DNA from: Curtobacterium sp. 9128
GTDB taxonomy: Bacteria; Actinomycetota; Actinomycetes; Actinomycetales; Microbacteriaceae
Length of the DNA stretch: 64,000 bases
Direction of reading: 5' to 3'
Assembly: GCF_900086645.1 (NCBI RefSeq)
Contig: NZ_LT576451.1
Coordinates: 1,488,001 to 1,552,000, forward strand
The position numbers and the translations under genes are program-made. A model generated the notes under the pieces. The model searched no databases. It worked only from the letters and a program-made list of their open reading frames with translations, and was not told the origin of the DNA. Positions 57,147-64,000 of this stretch are shown here, piece after piece; the first letter of the stretch is position 1; each line of letters starts with the position of its first letter.

Positions 57147-57400
57147 CCCCGTCGAGCGGGCGAAATACCGTCGTCGCCCCGAGCGTGCACCACGGTATTT
57201 CGCCCGCTCGACGGGGTGGGCGTGCTCCCGCGGGCCGCGCTTGCGTCGAGGGGGCGAAATACCGTGGTCGCCCCGAGCGCGCACCCGGGTATTCCGCCCG
57301 CTCGACGTGCGGGCGTGCTCCCGCGGGCCGCGCTTGCGCCGAGCGGGCGAGATACCGTGGTCGGTCCGAGCGCCCACCCGGGTATACCGCCCGCTCGACC
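57147..57400. repeat. Three tandem 94-bp hairpin units
   Basis: Units begin at 57151, 57245 and 57338. Each has inverted arms based on GAGCGGGCGAAATACCG / CGGTATTTCGCCCGCTC; the first unit's arms (57147-57171, 57192-57216) match perfectly over 25 bp with a 20-nt loop. Spacers share GCGTGCTCCCGCGGGCCGCG. Later units carry single-base changes, several occurring in one arm only. Confidence 0.85.
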
Positions 57401-57554
57401 GTGGACACGGACTGGAGGACCGCCCCTCGTCCGCGCGACCGTCCTGCCCGCCTCGTATCCGGACCGACGCCGGGTGAGATCGCAGTCCGTGTCGCCTCGG
57501 GTCTGCCGAGTCGCCACGGATGGCGACTTCACCGTGGGTCGGGCTCCGCGTGCG

Positions 57555-57615
57555 GCCGAACGGGCGAAATGCCAGGGCTCGGGTTGGGACCGACACGGGT
57601 ATTTCGCCCGCTCGA
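57555..57615. repeat. Diverged fourth copy of the GGGCGAAAT hairpin
   Basis: ACGGGCGAAATGCC on the left and GGTATTTCGCCCGCTCGAG on the right recall the tandem units 150 bp upstream, separated by a different loop. A further fragment, GAGCGGGCGTGAAACGCC, occurs near 58386. Confidence 0.7.
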
Positions 57616-57624
57616 GTCACGGTC

Positions 57625-57730
57625 CGCCACGCACGCACGCACACACGCACGCACCACACGCACGGACGCACGCGCGAGCGCACGCACGCACGCACGCAGG
57701 AGCGAGCGCACGCACGCACGAGCGCACGCC
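57625..57730. repeat. CACG/GCAC simple-sequence tract
   Basis: About 105 bp of imperfect tetranucleotide repeat (ACGC/CACG), with short interruptions GAGC. Such a tract is rare in this genome type and could be slippage-prone. It lies near the 3' end of the convergent PH-domain gene. Confidence 0.8.
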
Positions 57731-57765
57731 CTGATGGCGCCCAGCCCGCACGTCGGCGGGCGCGG

Positions 57766-58335
57766 TCAGAGGCGGGCGGCGGCCATCGACGCGGCGATGG
57801 CGAGGATCGTGATCGCGAGGATCGTCCATCCGTGGACACGGTGCACGATCGGGTGCGGGGTGACGGTCGCCGGAGGCGGGCCGTCCTGCGGAGCCGCCGC
57901 GGGGACGAACGCGAGTACCTCGGCAGCCGCAGCGTCCACGGTTGCTGGCACCGAGCCTCCCGGCCGGTCCACGCGCAATCGTGCCGTCGGCCGCGGCGCG
58001 ATCCAGGTGCGACGGTCGGGTTCGTTCGACTGGATCTCGAGGCCGTACTTCGTCCGGACGCCGGTGACGCGTCGCCAGGCGTACGTCGAGGTACGGCGGA
58101 CGTCGACGACCACGAGCGCGTCTGGGGTGAGCAGCAGCCGAGGACGCCAGAGCGCAGCCCATGCCACGAACGCGATGAAGATGCTCGGGATCGGCACGAG
58201 GAGGACCGACGTGTCACCGCGGCTGATGAAGCCGAGGACGAGCAGGACGGCGGCGACGGCCCAGAGCACGATGGCCAACGTCCGCATGCCGGGAGCGACG
58301 ATGCGCGCGGGTACGGGGCCGGGGGAGTCGCTCAC
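57766..58335 (-). CDS. PH-domain-like membrane protein
   Basis: A 189-residue protein: two N-terminal helices (about 18-52), a bacterial PH-like beta domain (about 60-130; LLLTPDALVVVDVRRTSTYAWRRV segment) and a C-terminal helix (about 168-187). Function unknown. GTG 58335 has TACGAT (58342-58347, minus strand) 6 nt upstream. A fragment of the GGCTCGG palindrome (CTGGCACCGAGCCTCC at about 57945-57960) falls inside the coding region. Confidence 0.75.
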   Translation of the reverse strand: MSDSPGPVPARIVAPGMRTLAIVLWAVAAVLLVLGFISRGDTSVLLVPIPSIFIAFVAWAALWRPRLLLTPDALVVVDVRRTSTYAWRRVTGVRTKYGLEIQSNEPDRRTWIAPRPTARLRVDRPGGSVPATVDAAAAEVLAFVPAAAPQDGPPPATVTPHPIVHRVHGWTILAITILAIAASMAAARL

Positions 58336-58362
58336 GGCTCCATCGTAGGAGAGGTGCGAGAG

Positions 58363-58442
58363 TGCCTCCCCGGAACCGTCTGTTGAGCGGGCGTGAAACG
58401 CCGTGCGCGTACCAACTGACGACCCGATGTTCCGGGGAGGCA
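58363..58442. repeat. 14-bp inverted repeat around a 52-bp spacer
   Basis: TGCCTCCCCGGAAC (58363-58376) and GTTCCGGGGAGGCA (58429-58442) match perfectly. The spacer includes GAGCGGGCGTGAAACGCC, a fragment of the neighbouring repeat family. Could be a long hairpin or a small mobile-element relic. The whole 58336-58564 gap otherwise shows no gene. Confidence 0.6.
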
Positions 58443-58564
58443 AATCCATGACGGATCTCTCGTACCGACGATGGTCCCCGACCCCAGTTCGGGTGTCAAT
58501 ACCCCTGCACGAAAGGATCAGGAAATCGACACGCCGATCGAGCGCAAAGTCGATGCGGACGTAC

Positions 58565-59044
58565 CTACCGGACGAGCTGTTCGATCTCCGCGCGGATCAC
58601 GGAGGCCTTCGGGAACCGGAGCCCGACGAGTCCGACGTGCCGCCAGCGGACGATGCCGTCCGGGCCGATGACGAACACGGAGCGTCGGAGTCCGAGTCCC
58701 GGCGCGCGGACCCCGTAGTCGCGGATGACGGTGCCTGCGGTGTCGCTGAGGAGCGGGAAGGTGAGCGAGGAGTCGCGGGCGAAGGCCTCGTGCGAGTCGA
58801 GCGCCTGCGGGCTGATGCCCCAGACGACGGCACCGAGGTCGCCGAATTCGTCGAGCTCCTCCTGGTAGCTGCAGAGCTGCGCGGTGCAGACGGGGGTGGC
58901 ATCGCCCGGGTAGAAGGCGAGGACGATCGTGCGACCGATCTCGGACGACAGGTCGTACTCGTCGTCGGTGCGCACCCCGTCGCGGACGATCATGCCCGGC
59001 AGGGTGAAGGTCGGGGCGGGTTCGCCGACCACGGGGATGCTCAT
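58565..59044 (-). CDS. Peroxiredoxin (Bcp/PrxQ or AhpE-like)
   Basis: A 159-residue thiol peroxidase. Peroxidatic Cys53 in the FYPGDATPVCTAQLC motif, with Cys58 five residues on as the resolving cysteine, the PrxQ/Bcp arrangement. It reduces peroxides using thioredoxin-like partners. ATG 59044 has TACGTT (59051-59056, minus strand) 6 nt upstream, deciding it over another ATG two codons earlier. Confidence 0.92.
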   Translation of the reverse strand: MSIPVVGEPAPTFTLPGMIVRDGVRTDDEYDLSSEIGRTIVLAFYPGDATPVCTAQLCSYQEELDEFGDLGAVVWGISPQALDSHEAFARDSSLTFPLLSDTAGTVIRDYGVRAPGLGLRRSVFVIGPDGIVRWRHVGLVGLRFPKASVIRAEIEQLVR

Positions 59045-59132
59045 GTGCACAACGTACGGCGCGCGGGGGCGGGGGAGCCCTCGGCGCGCTGCGGGAGGGC
59101 TGTGAGTCCGGACGGTTGCTGTCGAAACGGCC

Positions 59133-59166
59133 AGCGGGGCCGAGCGCTGCTGCGCTCGACCCCGCT
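59133..59166. terminator. Hairpin after the second binding-protein gene
   Basis: AGCGGGGCCGAGCG (59133-59146) pairs with CGCTCGACCCCGCT (59153-59166), 13 of 14 bases, 6-nt loop. It is 20 bp beyond the stop of the minus-strand binding-protein gene. Confidence 0.7.
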
Positions 59167-59185
59167 GTGACCTGGTGCGGATCGA

Positions 59186-60859
59186 CTACTTCGTGAGGCC
59201 GACCTTCGTCCAGTCGTAGGCCATCGCGCCCGAGCGTGCGCCGTAGTTGGCGAGCTTCGGGTTCTGCGCGATGACACGCGGCGACTGCACGATCGGCAGC
59301 GAGTGCCCGATCGACCAGACCTGCTTGTCGACCTTGTTCCACAGGGCGTTCGCCTTCGAGGCATCCGTCTCGGCGATCGCCTGGTTGACGAGCTTGTCGA
59401 TCGACTTCGTGCCGACGCGACCGTAGTTCTGGCCGGTGTCGCCGGTGATGAAGATGCTCGCGCCGCTGGCGTGGTAGCCGGTGCCGCCCCAGAGGAAGAT
59501 CGTCATGTCGTAGTTGCCCGGCGTGACGTACTGCGGGAAGAAGTCGTCACTCGACACCGCCTTGATCGACAGCTTGATGCCGACGTCCTTGAGCTGCGAC
59601 TGGATGACCTCGGCCATCTTCTGCGAGCTCGTCGCACCGGACGGGATGGTGATCGAGATGGACAGGTTCTTGCCGTCCTTCTTGCGGTACGTGCCGTCGG
59701 TCTTCCAGCCGTCGTCATCGAGGATCTTCTTCGCCTTGTCGACGTCGAAGGTGCCGTTCGGGCTCGAGTTGTCCTTGTAGCCGTCGTCCGTGGCGAGGAA
59801 CACGTGGTTGTTCAGCACCGGCAGCTTGTAGGGCAGGGTGCCGCCGATCACCGAGGCGAGCGAGTCACGGTTCACCGCGTGCTGGATCGCGAGGCGCAGG
59901 TTCTTGTCCTTCAGGAGCCCCTGCGTCGAGAAGTCCACGTGCGTGTAGGACGCGGACTGGGACGCGTAGATCTTCGTGTTCTTCGCGTCCTTGACCCGGG
60001 CGTAGCGGTCCGACGTGCCGGCCGCCACGGAGTCGAGCTCCTTGTTGAGGTAGGCGTCGATGTCCGCGTTGCCGTCGAGCGAGCGGAAGATCACGGTGTC
60101 GAGCTTCGGCTTGTCGCCCCACCAGTTGGGGTCGGGGGCGAGCGTGACGGTGCCGGCGGTCTCGTCGAGCTTGGAGACCTTGTAGGGACCGGCAGACAGC
60201 GGGACCTTGTCCTTGTAGCCGTTGTTGAAGCCGTCGGGGGTACCGATGACGCTCGCCGGGTAGAGCGGGCTGAAGAGCGACTTCCAGTCAGAGAACGGCG
60301 TCGAGTACTTCACGATCGCCTGGCGCTCGTCGGTGCCCTGCGTGACGGACTCGATGTCCTTCCAGCCGGTGTCGTCACCGATCTGGTAGCTCTCGTCGGT
60401 GCCGTTGTTGGCCTTCCAGAGCGCCTCGAAGTCCTTCCACGTGATCGGCGAGCCGTCGTTCCACTGCGCTTTCGGGTTCACCGTGTACGTGATCGTCAGC
60501 GGGTCTTCGCTGGTGACCTTCGCGGACTCGAGCGTGTTCTTGTCGAGCTGCGGCTTGCCGTCGGCATCGATGTTGAACGTGTGCGGCATCGTTGCCTGCT
60601 CGATGTCGGCGGCGTCCTGCAGGGTGCCGTCGAGCTCGAAGTAGTTCCACTGCGAGATCCACTGCGAGATCGGCAGCCGGACGGTGCCGCCCTGCTGCAG
60701 GTCCGACACGGGCTTCTCGTTGATCTGGGCGGCCGACGGCAGCGACTTCTTGCCGGAGTCTGAGCTCGATCCCGTCGAGCCACCGCCCGAGCAGCCGGTC
60801 ACGGCCAGCGCGATGCCGGCGAGGACCGCCGTCGTCGCGAGGACTTTCTTGTGCAACAT
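59186..60859 (-). CDS. Peptide ABC transporter substrate-binding lipoprotein (second system)
   Basis: A 557-residue family-5 solute-binding lipoprotein. Signal with lipobox VTGC (Cys23), Ser/Gly linker, then the binding domain (LPISQWISQWNYFELDG from about 63; FRSLDGNADIDAYLNKEL about 250). It is transcribed away from its probable permeases; GAGGGGAAG precedes the ATG. Confidence 0.93.
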   Translation of the reverse strand: MLHKKVLATTAVLAGIALAVTGCSGGGSTGSSSDSGKKSLPSAAQINEKPVSDLQQGGTVRLPISQWISQWNYFELDGTLQDAADIEQATMPHTFNIDADGKPQLDKNTLESAKVTSEDPLTITYTVNPKAQWNDGSPITWKDFEALWKANNGTDESYQIGDDTGWKDIESVTQGTDERQAIVKYSTPFSDWKSLFSPLYPASVIGTPDGFNNGYKDKVPLSAGPYKVSKLDETAGTVTLAPDPNWWGDKPKLDTVIFRSLDGNADIDAYLNKELDSVAAGTSDRYARVKDAKNTKIYASQSASYTHVDFSTQGLLKDKNLRLAIQHAVNRDSLASVIGGTLPYKLPVLNNHVFLATDDGYKDNSSPNGTFDVDKAKKILDDDGWKTDGTYRKKDGKNLSISITIPSGATSSQKMAEVIQSQLKDVGIKLSIKAVSSDDFFPQYVTPGNYDMTIFLWGGTGYHASGASIFITGDTGQNYGRVGTKSIDKLVNQAIAETDASKANALWNKVDKQVWSIGHSLPIVQSPRVIAQNPKLANYGARSGAMAYDWTKVGLTK

Positions 60860-61003
60860 GTTCTTCCCCTCGTGAAGTTGTGGAACACACTATGACCCCC
60901 GAGCAGGGGCGTCAGAACATTTCGTCTTCGAACTATGAATCGTTACCCGGCCGGACGGTCTGTGACATCTCCCGGAAACAAATCGACCCGTAGGGTGTTC
61001 CGC

Positions 61004-61987
61004 ATGATCCGCTTCCTGGCGCGTCGAATCGTGTACTACGTCGTGCTCGTGTTCCTCGCCACGTCGTTGACGTACTTCCTTGCGTCGGCGACCTTCAGCC
61101 CACGATCCGTGTACGCGCAGCGCAATCCGGCCCCGCCCGTGGCCGTCATCGACGCCAAACTGGACCACATCGGCGTGAACGACAAGACGCCGATCATCGT
61201 CCGCTACGGCCACTGGCTGGGCGACGCGGTCCACGGTGACCTGGGGCAGACCATCCAGGACCGGAGCGTGGACGACGCATTCTGGCCACGGCTCGGCGTC
61301 AGTCTGCGGCTGCTCCTCGTCGGGTCGGTGATCGGCATCGTGATCGGTGTCCTGGTCGGGGTGTGGAATGCGATCAGGCAGTACCGCATATCGGACAGGG
61401 TGAGCGCGATCATCTCGATCTTCCTGATCTCGACGCCCGTGTTCCTGACCGCGGTGTTCCTCAAGATCGGCGCGACGAAGCTCAACCAGGACACCGGGCA
61501 GCAGCTGATCAACTTCACCGGCGAGGCGACCCCCGGGCTGACCGGCACGTGGTGGGACCTCTTCGTGGACCGCGGGGTGCACCTGCTGCTCCCCACGATC
61601 TCGATCGCACTCGGCCTCATCGCGATCTACAGCCGTTACCAGCGCGCGACGATGCTCGACGTGCTCGGATCGGACTTCTTGCGTACCGCACGTGCGAAGG
61701 GCCTGACCAGGCGACAGGCGACCTTCAAGCACGGACTCCGGACGGCGCTCATCCCGATGACGACGCTGTTCGCATACGGCTTCCTCGGCATCCTCACCGG
61801 TGCGACGTTCACCGAGAAGATCTTCGGGTGGAACGGCCTCGGCGCGTGGTTCATCGACTCCGTCCAGGGCAACGACGTCAACGCGGTCACCGCGTACACA
61901 CTCTTCGCCTCGGTGGTGGTGCTCATCGCGGGCTTCCTCGCCGACGTGATGACCGCAGCGCTCGACCCGCGCGTCCGGAGGAGCTGA
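61004..61987 (+). CDS. ABC transporter permease (OppB/DppB type, second system)
   Basis: A 327-residue permease, N-terminus FLARRIVYYVVLVFLATSLTYF, six helices, coupling loop GSDFLRTARAKGLTRRQATF (about 222-241). TAGGGT (60991-60996) is 7 nt before ATG 61004; a longer frame to 60935 is not needed. One base separates its stop from the next gene. Confidence 0.93.
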   Translation: MIRFLARRIVYYVVLVFLATSLTYFLASATFSPRSVYAQRNPAPPVAVIDAKLDHIGVNDKTPIIVRYGHWLGDAVHGDLGQTIQDRSVDDAFWPRLGVSLRLLLVGSVIGIVIGVLVGVWNAIRQYRISDRVSAIISIFLISTPVFLTAVFLKIGATKLNQDTGQQLINFTGEATPGLTGTWWDLFVDRGVHLLLPTISIALGLIAIYSRYQRATMLDVLGSDFLRTARAKGLTRRQATFKHGLRTALIPMTTLFAYGFLGILTGATFTEKIFGWNGLGAWFIDSVQGNDVNAVTAYTLFASVVVLIAGFLADVMTAALDPRVRRS

Positions 61988-61988
61988 G

Positions 61989-63017
61989 ATGACCGACACC
62001 CGCATCGAACCCGTCGACGGCGACACCCTCGGCAAGGCCGACGTCCCGCTGCCCGGTAGCCCGGGGACGAGCCAGAAGCAGCGGAACCGCTTCGTCCAGA
62101 CCGTCGCCCGCGTCTTCATGAACCGCGGTGCCGGCATCGGCCTCGTCGTGATCGTCCTGCTGTTCGCGTTCGCGTTCCTCGGCCCGTTCGTGACCAGGTG
62201 GGGGTACTCGCAGATCGACTACACCGCCTTCACGCAGCCGCCGAGTGCAGCCCACTGGTTCGGGACGAACGGCATCGGACAGGACGTGTTCGCCCAGACC
62301 GCCCGTGCCATGCAGAAGAGCCTGCTCATCGGATTGCTCGTCGCGCTGTTCTCGACCGCCCTCGCGGCGCTCACCGGCGCGGCGGCCGGGTACTTCGGCG
62401 GCTGGACCGACCGCATCGTGATGTTCTTCGTCGACATGCTGCTCGTGCTGCCGTCGTTCCTCATCATCGCGATCATCAGCCCGCGCATCCAGAACTCGGG
62501 GTGGATCGTGCTCGTGGTCCTCATCGCGGCGTTCGGGTGGATGGTCACGGCGCGCGTCGTCCGCTCGATGACGCTGTCCGTGAAGGAGCGCGAGTTCGTC
62601 CGGGCCGCGCGGTACATGGGGATCGGGCCGTTCCGGATCATCGTCCGGCACATCCTGCCGAACGTCGCGTCGTTCCTGATCATCGACGGGACGATCCAGG
62701 TGGGCGCGGCGGTCCTCGCGGAGACCAGCCTCAGCTACTTCGGCTTCGGCGTGCAGCCGCCCGACGTGTCGCTCGGTACCCTCATCGCGCAGAACCAGGA
62801 CGCGGCACTCACCAGCCCGTGGCTGTTCTACTTCGCGGCAGGCGCGCTCGTGATCTTCGCGATCGCGGCGAACCTGCTCGGCGACGGCCTCCGTGACGCC
62901 CTCGACCCGACGTCCGCGACGGGCAAGAAGCAGAAGCGCACGGGTCGGAAGCGCGACCAGAACCAGGCCGCGGTCGACGCGGCGTCGATCACCACACAGG
63001 CGGGCGCCGGCGCATGA
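61989..63017 (+). CDS. ABC transporter permease (OppC/DppC type, second system)
   Basis: A 342-residue permease with a cytosolic N-terminus of about 45 residues, six helices, coupling loop EREFVRAARYMGIGPFRIIVRH (about 199-220), and an extended basic C-terminal tail (KKQKRTGRKRDQ). ATGA overlap with the ATPase gene. Confidence 0.94.
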   Translation: MTDTRIEPVDGDTLGKADVPLPGSPGTSQKQRNRFVQTVARVFMNRGAGIGLVVIVLLFAFAFLGPFVTRWGYSQIDYTAFTQPPSAAHWFGTNGIGQDVFAQTARAMQKSLLIGLLVALFSTALAALTGAAAGYFGGWTDRIVMFFVDMLLVLPSFLIIAIISPRIQNSGWIVLVVLIAAFGWMVTARVVRSMTLSVKEREFVRAARYMGIGPFRIIVRHILPNVASFLIIDGTIQVGAAVLAETSLSYFGFGVQPPDVSLGTLIAQNQDAALTSPWLFYFAAGALVIFAIAANLLGDGLRDALDPTSATGKKQKRTGRKRDQNQAAVDAASITTQAGAGA

Positions 63018-64000
63018 GCACCACCACGACGAACACCGACGAGATCCTCCGCGTCCGCGACCTGCACGTCCGCTTCCCGACCCCTCGGGGCGAGGTGCAC
63101 GCCGTCCGCGGGGTGGACCTCGAGCTCCGCCGTGGCGAGGTCCTCGGCATCGTCGGCGAGTCCGGCTCGGGCAAGTCGGTCACGAGCATGGCGATCCTCG
63201 GCCTGCTCCCGGAGACCACCGTCGTCACCGGCTCGATCGACCTCGACGGGCAGGAGCTCGTCGGTCGCAGCGACCGGCAGATGAGCAAGCTCCGCGGGTC
63301 GAAGGTGGCGATGGTCTTCCAGGACCCGCTGTCCGCGTTCACGCCGGTGTACACGATCGGCGAGCAGATCGCCGAGACCGTCCGGATCCACCGCGACGTC
63401 ACGAAGCAGCAGGCCCGCGAGCGTGCGATCGAGCTCCTGAAGCTCGTGGGCATCCCGCAGGCCGAGAGCCGCGTCGACGCGTTCCCGCACGAGTTCTCCG
63501 GCGGCATGCGGCAGCGCGCGATGATCGCGATGGCGATGGCGAACGACCCCGAGGTGATCCTCGCCGACGAGCCCACCACGGCGCTCGACGTGACGATCCA
63601 GGCGCAGATCATCGACGTGCTCCGGACCGCGCAGCGGGAGACCGGCGCGGCACTGGTGTTCGTGAGCCACGACCTCGGCGTCATCGCCGGGATCGCCGAC
63701 CGGATCGCGGTCATGTACGCCGGACGGATCGTGGAGACCGCCAGCGCCGACGAGCTGTTCGCGCGGCCCCGGATGCCGTACACGATCGGCCTCATCGGCG
63801 CCCTGCCCAGGCTCGACGAGTCCAGCGGCGGTCCGCTCGTGCCGATCCCCGGATCGCCGCCGTCGCTCATCGGGCTAGCCGACGCGTGCCCGTTCGCCGA
63901 TCGCTGCCCGCTCGCTGCGGAGGCATGCCGGACGTCCGAGCCGGCGCTCGAGGTCCTCGACGTCGCGGCCGGCGTCCCCGGTGAGGCGCCGGTGGACACG
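63014..64000 (+). CDS. Peptide ABC transporter ATPase (OppD/DppD type), C-terminus off the window
   Basis: At least 329 residues. Walker A GESGSGKS (about 51-58), signature FSGGMRQR (about 161), Walker B VILADEP, and the C-terminal oligopeptide-transporter domain with Cys residues in ACPFADRCPLAAEAC (about 292-306), which in related ATPases hold an iron-sulfur or structural cluster. Open at the right edge; an OppF partner or a fused second domain is probably beyond it. Confidence 0.93.
   Translation, partial: MSTTTTNTDEILRVRDLHVRFPTPRGEVHAVRGVDLELRRGEVLGIVGESGSGKSVTSMAILGLLPETTVVTGSIDLDGQELVGRSDRQMSKLRGSKVAMVFQDPLSAFTPVYTIGEQIAETVRIHRDVTKQQARERAIELLKLVGIPQAESRVDAFPHEFSGGMRQRAMIAMAMANDPEVILADEPTTALDVTIQAQIIDVLRTAQRETGAALVFVSHDLGVIAGIADRIAVMYAGRIVETASADELFARPRMPYTIGLIGALPRLDESSGGPLVPIPGSPPSLIGLADACPFADRCPLAAEACRTSEPALEVLDVAAGVPGEAPVDT

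Larger units (their letters stand above)
57076..57765. other. 690-bp repeat-filled intergenic region
   Basis: No supportable gene. It carries three about 94-bp tandem units with hairpins (57147-57400), an about 150-bp ordinary stretch, a diverged fourth hairpin (57555-57615), and a CACG-rich simple-sequence tract (about 57625-57730). It lies between convergent genes. Confidence 0.7.

Noticed and set aside
57151-57400. Possible CRISPR or VNTR minisatellite gene
   Set aside because: Units are about 94 bp hairpins without variable spacers, and no coherent reading frame with plausible composition spans them.

Overview
This is a roughly 70% GC, gene-dense stretch of actinobacterial chromosome. 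The family-level evidence points to Microbacteriaceae, with Curtobacterium or a close relative the best guess from gene content and style; no rRNA or other phylogenetic marker is present to prove it. Supporting signs are start codons with a TANNNT box 6-8 nt upstream (leaderless genes), a tandem actinobacterial glycine riboswitch, an inositol cluster in an order I recall from Corynebacterium, and a LAXTG-type sortase signal. I see no tRNA, rRNA, CRISPR array, prophage or insertion sequence.

Layout. 1-16 kb is core housekeeping: TrhA-like membrane protein, cis-prenyltransferase, class V aminotransferase, PIN-PhoH, fumarase C, beta-carbonic anhydrase, exonuclease VII (xseA/xseB), IspH, M18 aminopeptidase, class II FBP aldolase, GlpX and RmuC. 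16-29 kb is a complete myo-inositol catabolic cluster (iolC, Cgl0158-like aldolase, iolA, iolB, iolD, iolE, iolG, iolH, transaldolase-like protein), followed by a second Gfo/Idh oxidoreductase, a malonate-semialdehyde-decarboxylase-like tautomerase and a convergent GntR repressor gene. A shared operator, WTGT-N4-ACAW, lies before iolC, the tautomerase and gntR. 29-36 kb is mixed: exonuclease, YchF, Nudix, AraC-type regulator, a methionine aminopeptidase and XRE regulator pair with overlapping divergent promoters, and a HepT/MntA toxin-antitoxin module whose antitoxin carries an HTH domain.

36-46 kb holds the most unusual pair: a LAWTG-anchored cohesin-like surface protein overlapping the gene of a secreted amidase with a dockerin-like domain. 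Together they look like a two-gene enzyme-tethering system. After them come a PEP-mutase-like enzyme, a MalY-like lyase, two acetyltransferases, a LysR regulator, an EF-G-binding (FusB-like) protein and a BlaI/M56 peptidase pair. 46-51 kb is the riboswitch-controlled glycine cleavage operon gcvT-gcvH-gcvP. 51-64 kb contains two peptide ABC importers: the first is SBP-permease-permease-fused ATPase; the second has its binding protein divergent from its permeases and runs off the window.

Several intergenic regions carry elaborate direct-plus-inverted repeat arrays immediately after stop codons, and one 40-50 bp palindrome family (core GGCTCGGTGCC) recurs at three or more sites.
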